A DNA stretch of 43,100 bases from Rhodocyclaceae bacterium (GTDB lineage Bacteria > Pseudomonadota > Gammaproteobacteria > Burkholderiales > CAIKXV01). Position 1 is the first letter of the stretch, and each line of letters opens with the position of its first letter. The notes beneath the pieces were generated by a model, which saw only the letters and a list, made by a program, of their open reading frames with translations, did no database searches and had not been told where the DNA came from. Shown here one piece after another: positions 34,896-42,763 of the stretch. The translations under genes were made by a program, and so were the position numbers. Location of the stretch: assembly GCA_020248265.1 (NCBI GenBank), contig JADCHX010000016.1, positions 1 through 43,100 of the forward strand, given 5' to 3'.

Positions 34896-35646
34896 GGGCG
34901 CGGGCACAAAGCCGGTGCCGAGTCTGGAGGCTCGAACCCGCGGACGGCAGCTATTCGATGCGGCGATCAACGGAACCCGTGGGCAGGTTGCGCTCGGCCC
35001 GGCGAACGATTCGAGTTCGGTCGCACAAACGTTCCCGAGCACACCTGGCGGCGCTGCAACACACAGGCCGCGGCCACGGCTGGCCGGTGATCGGGTAATC
35101 AACGTAGGCGTGGGGACGATGCAAACGGCACTGGATGTCGTGGCTGCCACCGAGGCGCCGGTCGTCTCGCAGGTCGCCGGCGCCTCTTCTGCGCTAATCT
35201 CCGTATGGCAGCGTGACTGGGTCGGAGCCGGCGTGGCCGTGGCGGGCATGGCGCCGATCATCGGTGCTGGAGCTGATGCGACAAGGCTGGGCGTGCGCGC
35301 GGCTGATGCCGCAAAGGGGGCAGCGGAAGCAAGTAGCTTGGCCAACGCCGCAAGACTTCGCGGCCAGCTTGCTGGCAAAGAGATCGCTGGCGGCCACGCC
35401 TTTGAAAAGCACGTCCTGAATCAAGGCGAGTTCGAGGGCCTCGGTATCCGCACTCGCGAACAGTTTGCGAACCACATCGAGAACGTGGTCAACAACCCGA
35501 CTGCTTCGCGCCAACTGAGTGGCGGCCGGCCGGCGTACTGGCAAGACTCGACCGGCACTGTGGTGATCAGAAACCCACGCGCTGCCGACGGTGGCACAGC
35601 GTTCCAACCCACGAATGGCCGCGCCTACTTTGACGGCTTGAGGTAG
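34858..35646 (+). CDS. Orphan polymorphic-toxin C-terminal module
   Basis: This 262-residue protein has a junction-derived first part, about 1-75. Residues 85-150 resemble a pretoxin region of Rhs/Cdi-type proteins (MQTALDVVAATEAPVVSQVA, then DWVGAGVAVAGMAPIIGAG). The last 90 residues form the toxin tip: GGHAFEKHVLNQGEFEG, REQFANHIENVVNN, QLSGGRPAYWQDSTGTVVI and RNPRAADGGTAFQP. The His/Lys and Arg/Thr pattern fits BECR-fold RNase toxins, but the exact family is not certain. No carrier repeats or secretion signal are attached. The immunity gene follows after 4 bases. It may be cytoplasmic only, or a detached tip. Confidence 0.7.
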   Translation: MKTRPDRRIGVKSGAGTKPVPSLEARTRGRQLFDAAINGTRGQVALGPANDSSSVAQTFPSTPGGAATHRPRPRLAGDRVINVGVGTMQTALDVVAATEAPVVSQVAGASSALISVWQRDWVGAGVAVAGMAPIIGAGADATRLGVRAADAAKGAAEASSLANAARLRGQLAGKEIAGGHAFEKHVLNQGEFEGLGIRTREQFANHIENVVNNPTASRQLSGGRPAYWQDSTGTVVIRNPRAADGGTAFQPTNGRAYFDGLR

Positions 35647-35650
35647 AGAC

Positions 35651-35860
35651 ATGGAAATCATCGACATAGCTGCAGAGCGTTCCCAGGTCGAGATTGGCCG
35701 GGACGAGCTTCTGATCGTGAACGCCGCGCTCAACGAGGTCTGCAATGGAGTTGCGGTGTTCGAGTTCGAGACCCGGATCGGTGCGGATCGTGCGCGCGTA
35801 GCTGCTCTACTGAAAGAGGTGGGGGCGCTTCTCGACAAGATGGACTCGCCGCACGAGTAG
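35651..35860 (+). CDS. Predicted immunity protein for the adjacent toxin tip
   Basis: This 69-residue acidic protein begins MEIIDIAAERSQVEIGRDEL and is rich in Glu/Asp. It starts 4 bases after the toxin stop, the layout expected for a polymorphic-toxin immunity gene. Such a protein would bind and block the toxin in the cytoplasm. The assignment rests on position, size and charge and on similarity to short immunity proteins found after such tips; no motif proves it. Confidence 0.65.
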   Translation: MEIIDIAAERSQVEIGRDELLIVNAALNEVCNGVAVFEFETRIGADRARVAALLKEVGALLDKMDSPHE

Positions 35861-35956
35861 CCGTTCGCGAACCCGACAACGTCCGCCCCGAGTGAGCATG
35901 AGCACACTCTTTGATGGCCCTCTGATCAGGTTAGTTGAGGGTCGGACGGCGTGACG

Positions 35957-35976
35957 CCGCCGCCGTCAGGCGGCGG
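35957..35976. terminator. 8-bp GC hairpin near the transposon remnant end
   Basis: CCGCCGCC and GGCGGCGG flank GTCA exactly. It lies 13 bases past the 3' end of the minus-strand transposon accessory gene and may end its transcript; no T-run. Confidence 0.35.
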
Positions 35977-35988
35977 GTGCTCAAGAGG

Positions 35989-36204
35989 TCAGAATGGATC
36001 GCTGTGTGGATCGGCTTCGTGCCCGGTGAACAGGGGTAGTTGGCTGCGGTCGCGTTGGTCCTGTGCCTGGGCATGCCGGTGCCGCAGGATCTGAGCGGCG
36101 TAGGCCGACTCGAAGTCGGCGATCAGGTCGTAGAGGAAGTCCAGGACCTGAGCGGTAGCCTCGTCGGAGAGCCGGGGCCGCGGTTGCGGTAGGTAGTCGT
36201 CCAT
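35989..36204 (-). CDS. Small accessory protein of an ATPase-dependent transposon
   Basis: This 71-residue protein begins MDDYLPQPRPRLSDEATAQV and has a helical middle (LDFLYDLIADFESAYAAQIL). Similar small proteins occur as the third gene after a transposase and a TniB/ExeA-like ATPase in Burkholderiales insertion elements. Here it follows the ATPase fragment by 4 bases on the same strand. No independent function is known; it may be dead with the element. Confidence 0.5.
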   Translation of the reverse strand: MDDYLPQPRPRLSDEATAQVLDFLYDLIADFESAYAAQILRHRHAQAQDQRDRSQLPLFTGHEADPHSDPF

Positions 36205-36208
36205 GGGC

Positions 36209-36454
36209 TCACCGTCCTGCTCGTTGGCGCGGCTTGGCCGCGCTGCTGCTGTTCGCGTCGGCGAAGACCTCGAAGTACAGCTTCTCGTCGAGTACGCTGG
36301 CTTGGCGCTGGACCGCAGCAGTGAGCAGTTGCGCGCTCATCGTGGTCATCACCCGGTAGTTACCCGCGGCGTGGTCGCACAGCATGGCGCGCAACTGCGG
36401 CGTCATGAGCGTGGCATTGCCGGCGGTGCCCAGCAGGTGCTCGTGCTCACCCGA
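36209..36454 (-). pseudogene. C-terminal fragment of a transposon AAA ATPase (TniB/ExeA-like)
   Basis: The frame reads EHEHLLGTAGNATLMTPQLR, AMLCDHAAGNYRVMTTMSAQ and VLDEKLYFEVF, which is the C-terminal part of the AAA+ helper ATPases of transposition elements. The Walker motifs and the transposase gene are missing; the frame meets a stop just upstream at about 36466, next to the PIN toxin 3' end. It is the 3' remnant of a larger element cut by the incoming toxin-antitoxin module. Confidence 0.65.
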
Positions 36455-36466
36455 GCGGGCGTTTTT

Positions 36467-36476
36467 CTATGCGCCC
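36467..36476. other. Hairpin at the PIN gene 3' end
   Basis: AGCGGGCG and CGCCCGCT (around 36454-36479) form an 8-bp stem with an A/T-rich loop, spanning the PIN stop codon and the break in the ATPase fragment. It could be the terminator of the toxin operon or a junction palindrome. Confidence 0.3.
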
Positions 36477-36895
36477 GCTGCGATGCGCCTGACCGCCTCA
36501 GCCGCATCGACGATGTCGATGCCCTGATGACTGCCCAGGGACAGCAGATGCTTGCGATCCCCCGAGACGATCAGATCAGCGCGCGCTGCGATAGCGGCGG
36601 CAATGACCTGATCATCATCGACATCGCCAACCACCACGCGCGGCACGCTTGCGGGCTCCACCAGTTCGATGGCCTCGACGAAATCGGCCAGCACCTCGCG
36701 GGCAGATCGGCCGATCAAGGCCAGCCGCTTGGTGGCTGACGGCCGGGTGAGCACATCGGCCAGTTCTTCGAGCAGCGCCGTGCTGCTTTAGAGCTGGATG
36801 CTGGAGCGCTGGCCGATGGTGGCCAGCAAGCGATACGGCGTACCGCGCCACAGCAGCGCCGACAACACCACGTTGGTATCAAGAACGATCCGCAC
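36467..36895 (-). pseudogene. PIN-domain toxin with premature stop
   Basis: From GTG 36895 the frame reads VRIVLDTNVVLSALLWRGTP, with the first PIN Asp in LDTN, and then LLATIGQRSSIQL. An in-frame TAA at 36790-36788 (codon 36) interrupts it before SSTALLEELADVL. The rest is intact: VVGDVDDDQVIAAAI and ADLIVSGDRKHLL carry the remaining catalytic acids. The layout fits the PIN_3/COG1569 toxins. It overlaps the antitoxin gene by 17 bases. An ATG inside could still give a protein of about 95 residues without the first catalytic Asp, so activity is unlikely. Confidence 0.75.
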
Positions 36896-37157
36896 CCGAA
36901 CCCTTGCTGGTTGATGCAGCTTGCCGCGCCCGGCGTTCTGCCCGTGCCGCATCGATCTCGGCGGCGATCTCGTCCTCGTTCATCGGTGCCGCGCCGGCCG
37001 CTTCCAATGCCGGCGCGATGGCCAGCAGGCGATCGAGCGCGCTGCGCTTCCTGGCCTTGGTGGCCAGGAACTCCACGAAGTCTTCCACCTCGGCCACCTG
37101 TTGCGGCGACAGCGTGCGGATCTTCGACATCAAGCTCTGTTCGACGGTTGCATTCAT
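36879..37157 (-). CDS. Antitoxin of the PIN toxin
   Basis: This 92-residue protein has a start with AGGAGAG before the ATG. The N-terminal part SLMSKIRTLSPQQVAEVEDF with VEFLATKARKR is typical of small DUF2281-like antitoxins; the C-terminal part is charged and Ala-rich (EDEIAAEIDAARAERRARQAA). It overlaps the PIN toxin start by 17 bases. It is intact while its toxin is broken. Confidence 0.7.
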   Translation of the reverse strand: MNATVEQSLMSKIRTLSPQQVAEVEDFVEFLATKARKRSALDRLLAIAPALEAAGAAPMNEDEIAAEIDAARAERRARQAASTSKGSGADRS

Positions 37158-37178
37158 GGTCGCTCTCCTGGCTGGCGG

Positions 37179-37541
37179 TCAGCGCGCCAGCGCCTGAAGC
37201 TGCTTCTTGGTCAGGAAGGCATCGAGCAGCTTCTTGACCACGTTCTTGTCTTCGTCGGGCAGTTGCTCGACCTCCTGAAACTGCTTGAGCAACTCCCGGT
37301 CCTCGAAGCGCGCCTTGGCTGCCTCGTGGGTGGCGCCATCGAGCAGGTAGTCGCTGGTCACGCCCAGCGCATCGGCCAGGCGCATCAGCGTGTCTCCGCT
37401 GGGGCGTGAGGCCCCGCGCTCAAAACGCCCGATGTGGGTGTAGTGCAGCCCGGCCAGTTGCCCCAGCTCGGTCTGCGACAGGTTCTTGCTCTTGCGCAGC
37501 TCGCGCAGCCGCTGCGCGAAGCCTTCCAGCGTCTCAGCCAT
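37179..37541 (-). CDS. Xre-family transcriptional regulator
   Basis: This 120-residue protein carries the HTH_3 domain at about 8-65: FAQRLRELRKSKNLSQTELG, QLAGLHYTHIGRFERGASRP and TLMRLADALGV. The acidic C-terminal tail (FQEVEQLPDEDKNVVKKLL) is likely a dimer or partner region. The frame opens at 37619, but ATG 37541 has GGAG 10 bases upstream. It is the first gene of a regulator-antitoxin-toxin operon and probably represses it through the palindrome at 37639-37659. Confidence 0.8.
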   Translation of the reverse strand: MAETLEGFAQRLRELRKSKNLSQTELGQLAGLHYTHIGRFERGASRPSGDTLMRLADALGVTSDYLLDGATHEAAKARFEDRELLKQFQEVEQLPDEDKNVVKKLLDAFLTKKQLQALAR

Positions 37542-37638
37542 ATCCAGCACTCCAGCCGCCAAAACAGTGTTCGATGGAGCCATGGTGCCGCATTTGCGCA
37601 GGAAAATCGGCGCTTGCATGCACGACTCTGAATCGTAA

Positions 37639-37659
37639 GTGCTTTATATGGTAAAGCAC
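37639..37659. promoter_or_regulatory. Perfect operator palindrome
   Basis: GTGCTTTA (37639-37646) and TAAAGCAC (37652-37659) are exact inverted repeats with a 5-base spacer, 21 bp in all, a usual size for an Xre-type operator. It overlaps the -10 box of the minus-strand promoter, so binding would block transcription of the regulator-antitoxin-toxin operon. It is about 100 bases from the regulator start. Confidence 0.6.
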
Positions 37660-37676
37660 GCCCGCTGGATTCTCAA
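37648..37676 (-). promoter_or_regulatory. Promoter of the Xre-antitoxin-PIN operon
   Basis: On the minus strand TTGAGA (37676-37671), exactly 17 bases, then TACCAT (37653-37648). The -10 lies inside the operator palindrome. Confidence 0.5.
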
Positions 37677-38417
37677 GCACGTTTGCTGGCCGTCTACGGC
37701 GATGCACGGCTGTGGTTCCTGATCGCGCAGGCCAATGGGCTCTCCAGCGACGCGGACCTCAGAGCCGGGCAGACGCTCAACGTGCCCAATCGGGTCACCA
37801 ACCTCTACGCCTCGGCGGAGACGGTGCGGCCGTATTCGCCCGGCGAGATCGTCGGCGATACAACTCCGACCTTGCCCGATCCGCCGCCCCCGCCTCCCCC
37901 GCCCCAGAGACGCGGTGGGTGTGGCGGGTTCGGGCAGGTGCTGGTGATGGTGGTGAGTATTGCGGTGGCCGTGGCGATGCCTGCAGCGATGAGTTGGACT
38001 GCCGGCCAGTTGACTCTGGGCCAGGCGGTGACCATTGGGGCAGTGAGCAACGTCGCCGGTCAAGTCGCCGGCAACATCGCCGGGGTGCAGAAGGGCTTCA
38101 ACTTCCGATCCCTGGCCACCAGCTTTGCTTCAGCAGGGATCAGCTACGGCATCTACGGCGGCAATGTTCCCGGCAAATCGCTCGCGGACAGGCTATTGCC
38201 CGGAAGCCTGGCGACAGGATTCGCCGGGGCTGCGTTCAATGCCGCCGCCGTCAGCCTCCTCGGACAGGGTGCGGCGATCCTGGTCGGCGCGCAGCAGCGA
38301 TTCGACTGGCGCGCGGTGGCCGCAGCCGCTGTCGGGGGTGGTGTGAGCGCGGCGCTGGGCTCGACTGCGCTGGGTCAGGTCGGGATGATTGCAGCAGCGC
38401 GACGTGAGCGGCCGTGA
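37671..38417 (+). pseudogene. LysM-type toxin-carrier fragment
   Basis: The frame begins within a LysM repeat (LLAVYGDARLWFLIAQANGL, AGQTLNVPNRVTNLY), then a Pro-rich linker (nine Pro in a row) and a Gly/Ala-rich hydrophobic region (VAVAMPAAMSWTAG, ending TALGQVGMIAAARRERP). This order is typical of the end of large LysM-bearing polymorphic-toxin carriers before the variable toxin tip. The 5' part is cut at the promoter region of the PIN operon and no toxin tip or immunity gene follows, so it is a broken relic. Confidence 0.6.
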
Positions 38418-38731
38418 CAGGCCGCCCCGGCGCCCGCAGCGTAACCGGCGCGCGACTGCGTGCTGTCTCGATGAAGGCCATTGCGCCAGTATTCGAGGGC
38501 TGGCCGACGCCGTCAGCGTGAATCAGGGCGCGCGGCCAGGCCCGATTCGAGGCCACCAGGTCGGGGGCTAGAACTGCCAATGCTCAGGCAGCGGCTTTCG
38601 TCCCGGTTCGGATCGGTCGATTGAGACTGTCTGCTTGGATCGTGTGTTGCAATTAACCCATGAGTTGAATTCAAGCGTCCGGCTTAAGTGGCCTATCCGC
38701 ATGTGATTGGATCCTGTGGCATTTTTCAACC
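38418..38731. other. Non-coding stretch between the toxin relic and AbiEi
   Basis: About 310 bases hold no supported gene. Composition falls to a more A/T-rich level near 38630-38720 just before AbiEi, the likely promoter region, but no clear -35/-10 pair was found. The first part probably contains decayed toxin-tip sequence. Confidence 0.4.
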
Positions 38732-39490
38732 ATGGATTCAAATTCCCGTCACCAGATCCTCAAGCGCCTGCAGACAGGTCTTGCCCGTGGTGCGCCGTTC
38801 GACCTGAGCACCCTGGCACGGATCGGAGTGTCTGCCCCGCTGGCTGCGCGCTACGCCGAAAGCGGCTGGCTAGTGCGCCTGGCACAGGGCGTGTACGCCT
38901 TCCCGAAGGACGATTTCGGGGTGTACGGCGCACTGATGTTCCTGCAACAGCGCGTGCCCGGGCTGCACATCGGCGGCAAGAGTGCGCTGGCGCTGCAGGG
39001 CGTTCGACACAACCTGGGCGTCCGCGAGCCCCTGGTACTTTGGGGTGATGTCCGCTTCGCCCTGCCCGACTGGTTCACCTCGAGGTTTCCCGCACGCTAC
39101 GTGCACGCGCGCTTGTTCGACTGGCCGGATGAGACGTTGCCAGCCAGGACCGTGGTGACGCCCGCCGGGCTGCCCGACGGACTGCGCGTGTCGGCATCGG
39201 AGCGCGCCGTGCTGGAGCTGCTGTACGACGTCGGCACCCGCCAGAGCCTGGATGAGGCTCGCAACCTGTTCGACGGGGTGCGTTCGCCTCGCAAGGAACT
39301 GATGGGCCAGTTGCTGGCCAGTTGCACCAACGTGAAGACCGTGCGGCTCTTCCTGACGTGGGCCCGTGAGAGCGGCCTGCTGGACGTGGACGATCTGCGC
39401 GCTCGCTACCCGCTGCGCACCGGCAGCGACAAGCGCTGGATGAGCCGGATGCCCGACGGCACCTTGTTGACGCTCAAGCCCCATGGATAA
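38732..39490 (+). CDS. AbiEi-family antitoxin of a type IV toxin-antitoxin system
   Basis: This 252-residue protein has an N-terminal winged-helix DNA-binding part (LARIGVSAPLAARYAESGWL, VRLAQGVYAFPKDD) followed by the AbiEi central and C-terminal domain (GLHIGGKSALALQGVRHNLG, PARTVVTPAGLPDGLRVSAS, ERAVLELLYDV). AbiEi proteins repress their operon and antagonise the nucleotidyltransferase toxin AbiEii; the pair gives phage abortive infection in some hosts. Its stop overlaps the toxin ATG by 8 bases. The sequence is complete. No Shine-Dalgarno is seen before its ATG. Confidence 0.82.
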   Translation: MDSNSRHQILKRLQTGLARGAPFDLSTLARIGVSAPLAARYAESGWLVRLAQGVYAFPKDDFGVYGALMFLQQRVPGLHIGGKSALALQGVRHNLGVREPLVLWGDVRFALPDWFTSRFPARYVHARLFDWPDETLPARTVVTPAGLPDGLRVSASERAVLELLYDVGTRQSLDEARNLFDGVRSPRKELMGQLLASCTNVKTVRLFLTWARESGLLDVDDLRARYPLRTGSDKRWMSRMPDGTLLTLKPHG

Positions 39491-40304
39491 GGGCTACGCG
39501 GACACCGTCCGCCTGTTGCTGACCGTCGCGCCCGAGGTGTTCGCCAACGACATCTTCGCGATGAAGGGCGGCACGGCGATCAACCTGTTCGTGCAGGACA
39601 TGCCTCGCCTGTCGGTGGACATCGACGTCGTGTTCCAGCCGAGGCAGATGCCGCGGGACGAAGCCGTGGCCGCAATCGACGCTGAGCTTGCCGCCATCGG
39701 GCAACGTGTCGCGTCTCTGGGTCTGCGGGCGCGGCGCTTGCGCGGCGCGGACGCCATCGACACCAAGCTGATCGTCGAGTTCGATGCTCCGATCCTGGCA
39801 CGCGACGAGCTGTATGCCGGCAAGCTGGTGGCAGCACTCGACCGGCAGCACCCGCGAGACCTCTTCGACGTTTAGCAGCATTACGAATCGGGCGGCCTGA
39901 CCGACGCCATGGTCGAGTGTTTCGTGGTCTACCTCGCGGGCCACAACCCGCCGCTGCACGAAGTGCTCTTCGGCAATGACAAGGACATCGCTGCCGATTA
40001 CGAACGCGCTTTCGCAGGCATGACAGAAGTGCCGTGCACGCTCGATACCCTGCGCGCCGCCCGCGCCCGACTGCGGCTTGAGTTGCCACACCCCCTGACT
40101 GCCATGCACCGGCAGTTCCTGAGTGGACTGGTGCGCGCCGAGCCGGACTGGTCTTTGATGCAGTACCCCCACGCGGCAGAGCTGCCGGCCCTGCGTTGGA
40201 AGCTCGCCAACCTGGAGACTTTCCGAAAACGACGGCCCGCGGATTTCCAAGCCCAGGCCGAGGCGCTCGATGCCGGCCTGAATCGCGTCGGTGCGCTACG
40301 ATGA
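39483..40304 (+). pseudogene. AbiEii nucleotidyltransferase toxin with in-frame TAG
   Basis: From ATG 39483 the frame has the nucleotidyltransferase motif MKGGTAINLFV and the metal Asp pair SVDIDVVF, then RLRGADAIDTKLIVEF and LARDELYAGKLVAALDRQHP with RDLFDV. A TAG at 39873-39875 (codon 131) ends it. In the same frame the protein would continue with QHYESGGLTDAMVECFVVYL to a TGA at 40304, giving a full-length AbiEii of about 272 residues. All catalytic motifs are before the stop, but the C-terminal helical part is lost. Readthrough would need a suppressor; the toxin is probably inactive. It abuts the intact AbiEi. Confidence 0.78.
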
Positions 40305-40329
40305 GATCGACCGGGATTACGAATTGACT

Positions 40330-41055
40330 ATGCCACCCACCCCGCATGGCTTCTCCCCCCTATCCGACGAGGAAGTCGATGAACTCGCAGCCTTCCTGAT
40401 GGAGGACCGCGACGGGTCCGAGGCGATGATGTTCGACACGATGGACGGCTACATGCATGCCGTGGCCATCGGGCCCACGACACTGAAGCCTCAGCAGTGG
40501 CTGCCCCCGATCTGGGGGCTTGCGCAGGATCAGGGGATGGTGCCGGCCGCGCAGAGCCTGGAGCAGATCAACCGGATCCTGGAACTGGTGATGCGCCACT
40601 TCAACAGCATCATCGCTGGCCTGGAGGACGAGCGGCCGGACATCTACCCCCATTGGTGCGTCATGGTGTTCGACGGCCAGGAGTTCGATGATGCCGAGGG
40701 ATGGGCCTGGGGCTTCGTGCAGGGCGTGGACCTCTGCCGCGCCGATTGGCAACCGCTGCTGGAGACGGATCAGGGCCAGGCCTGGTACCGGCCGATCGGA
40801 CTGCTGGGAGAAGACGACTTCGGACCCGAACAGGACACACTCACGCGTACGCCGGCACAGCGGGCCGAACTGGCGCTGCAGATCCCCGAGGCAGTCCTGC
40901 GCATGCACGCCCACTGGCTTCCCCTGCGCCGGGCCATTCACGAACGGGCGGTGGCCCGGACGCTTCAGACGAAGGTAGGCCGCAACGAGCCGTGCCCCTG
41001 CGGCAGCGGCAAGAAGTTCAAGAAGTGCTGCGGAGCACCGGCCGACTTGCACTGA
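40330..41055 (+). CDS. UPF0149/YecA-type protein with C-terminal SEC-C zinc motif
   Basis: This protein of about 241 residues has an N-terminal UPF0149-like helical domain ([33 protein letters not shown]) followed by [14 protein letters not shown]. At the end is [20 protein letters not shown], the SEC-C zinc-binding motif found in SecA and YecA, which can bind ribosomes or other partners. The frame opens at GTG 40291, overlapping the AbiEii frame; ATG 40330 is my choice. Neither has a good ribosome-binding site. Its role here is unclear. Confidence 0.8.
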   Translation: MPPTPHGFSPLSDEEVDELAAFLMEDRDGSEAMMFDTMDGYMHAVAIGPTTLKPQQWLPPIWGLAQDQGMVPAAQSLEQINRILELVMRHFNSIIAGLEDERPDIYPHWCVMVFDGQEFDDAEGWAWGFVQGVDLCRADWQPLLETDQGQAWYRPIGLLGEDDFGPEQDTLTRTPAQRAELALQIPEAVLRMHAHWLPLRRAIHERAVARTLQTKVGRNEPCPCGSGKKFKKCCGAPADLH

Positions 41056-41417
41056 CACCCGGATCGCCAGAGACGAGGACAGCTTCACCACGCTCAGCCG
41101 GAGGAATGCGACCGGCCGGGGACATTGCAATCGCTGCTCGGCCGAGTCCTGACATTCGAATGTCCGCTCGAGACTGGTTGCGGACGTTCGGACTTGGTCG
41201 GTGAATGTCGGCGATCGCCGATACCTGCCGTTGGCCAACTTCTCTGGCGGCTGTCCGCTGTGCCTCGGAACTTGACGCTCGGCGGCCGCGGAGCGCATAG
41301 GCGGGTCAGCGGCTCGGCGACGACGTCCGGCAAACGACTGCTCCCACTGGAGTCGAGCGGTCGCTGCCGACCCAAAGCCGAAGTCTGCCTAGGCGAGTGA
41401 GTTGCCCAAAAGCCGTC
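41056..41417. other. Non-coding stretch beside the attC-like site
   Basis: About 360 bases without a supported gene. It includes a short hairpin (GTCCGC/GCGGAC near 41162) and an exact 14-bp palindrome TCGGCGATCGCCGA at 41208-41221. Many short direct and inverted stretches make it look like decayed mobile or intergenic mosaic DNA of the type that often flanks cassettes. Confidence 0.5.
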
Positions 41418-41531
41418 GCTCAACGTGAAGGTGACCGGCACGTTGCGGCAAGGCGCCGCGAGGCTCCGTCGGATATCCTGCACCTCGCGGCGCCTTGCCG
41501 CAACGTGTCCGAGTCGAACGACCTGTTAGAC
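41418..41531 (-). other. attC-like recombination site (integron cassette)
   Basis: Read on the minus strand, in the sense of the gene beside it, the site starts with GTCTAAC (41531-41525, fits RYYYAAC), then AGGTC and GTTCGAC, an exact 25-bp inverted repeat (41507-41483 with 41463-41439) around a 19-base loop, then CCGGTCACCTTCAC and GTTGAGC (41424-41418, fits GTTRRRY). The outer parts pair only imperfectly and leave unpaired bases, as expected of attC. Total length is 114 bp, within the 57-141 range. It begins 26 bases after the stop of the minus-strand gene, the correct side and orientation for a cassette attC. Confidence 0.7.
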
Positions 41532-41556
41532 CGCTGCTCGTGCGTGACACGGTTGC

Positions 41557-42753
41557 TCATGGGTTGCTCGAGCCACTCAAAAACGGAACGAGGCGATCAT
41601 TTATGAAGTGATTCGGCCGCCAACCTTTCAGGAGTTTCTCGATCAGGAAGTTATCGAAGAGCCCTGCCGCGAATCCAGCCATCGGATTCGTTGCGTCTGC
41701 GGCTAGGGTGAGCAGATATCTGATTACCTTTGACCTCGGTGTCTGTATCCAGTCTTGAGAGGAGATGGTGCGCAAATACTCACGTGCCAGCCCCTCGTCG
41801 GGGTTTGTTGACTTGAGCCACTCTCGAAACTTTGCCGACTTATCCAAGAGGATCATAAACTCCTGAAACGATCTTGCTCCAGAATCCACTTGTTCCGCGA
41901 CAGTAGGCATGTCTGGCAGAACCACCTCAGAAAAGTCTTGACGCGCCTTCGCGTTCATCTGTGAGCGCTTCAGCAGCACGTCCACCTTCAAGCGAATTAC
42001 CGAGGACGTCACTGCAGACGTCACGAAGTCTCCTCCGTAGTGCGCAGCAAGTGCAAGGTCCGCGCGGGCGTCTTGAACGTGACTCAAGATGTGGGCTGTC
42101 GTAAGTGGTTCTACAGAGGGCGTCATCGCCGCTCGGGCGCGATTAACTCGTTCGTAGTCGACGTTGTCGAAGAAGAAGAAGCCCTGCTGGCCCTTAATGA
42201 TTTCAACCTTCAAGTCGGGGCCAGGGCGATAGCCTCCAGTCGTCCGGGCAAGGATCTCGGAGAAAGCGGTCGTCAGATACGCGGTGTCGTTCAGATCGCT
42301 GCGAGTTGCCTCAGGAATCCCGCCTTGTATGAAGTGGTTGCCGCTCATCTTTCGGATAGGGACTAGCCTCAGAAACGCCTCTGCGAACTTCTTTGACTGG
42401 TTTTTCGCAATGCCGCTCAGCTCAAGCTCATGCCTCAAGCGAGCTTCAGGGGTACCCAGTTTCTCCCCGGCAGCAGTTCCCGACAGAGTGAATGCGACGA
42501 AGTCGTGACACTGTGACACACCCACCGAATTGGTCATTGTTGCCAGCATTTCCTCGGTGTACACCGCCGAGAAGTCGGCACGTGCCACGAGCGACAACAG
42601 ACCTGAAGCTCCGATTTGACGAAGAAGCTCGAACAGGGTCTGCCGGTCGATGACGAGGTGCACCTTCTGATAGAACAGAAGCGCCTCTGCGATCTGACCC
42701 GCGGAAATTGGGTTCCCAGATTCGGCGCGACGAAGAACGACATGATCAAACAT
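41557..42753 (-). CDS. Unknown protein in a probable integron gene cassette
   Basis: This 398-residue protein matches no family I recognise. It is soluble, without signal peptide or membrane span, and rich in helices (GQIAEALLFYQKVHLVIDRQ, DLALAAHYGGDFVTSAVTSS). A Phe-rich strand (QQGFFFFDNVDYERV) is unusual. A 60-base sample inside it is 52 percent GC against 68 percent in the SEC-C gene beside it. The ATG is 10 bases after a GTTAGAC core and the stop is 26 bases before the attC-like site, both typical of a cassette gene. No Shine-Dalgarno is seen. I infer mobile-cassette origin; the function is unknown, defence or stress being only guesses. Confidence 0.7.
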   Translation of the reverse strand: MFDHVVLRRAESGNPISAGQIAEALLFYQKVHLVIDRQTLFELLRQIGASGLLSLVARADFSAVYTEEMLATMTNSVGVSQCHDFVAFTLSGTAAGEKLGTPEARLRHELELSGIAKNQSKKFAEAFLRLVPIRKMSGNHFIQGGIPEATRSDLNDTAYLTTAFSEILARTTGGYRPGPDLKVEIIKGQQGFFFFDNVDYERVNRARAAMTPSVEPLTTAHILSHVQDARADLALAAHYGGDFVTSAVTSSVIRLKVDVLLKRSQMNAKARQDFSEVVLPDMPTVAEQVDSGARSFQEFMILLDKSAKFREWLKSTNPDEGLAREYLRTISSQDWIQTPRSKVIRYLLTLAADATNPMAGFAAGLFDNFLIEKLLKGWRPNHFINDRLVPFLSGSSNP

Positions 42754-42763
42754 AGAACCTGCG

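Noticed and set aside
38418-38731. A toxin tip and immunity gene after the LysM carrier fragment
   Set aside because: The frame ends after RRERP and no other frame gives a protein-like sequence; the tip seems lost.
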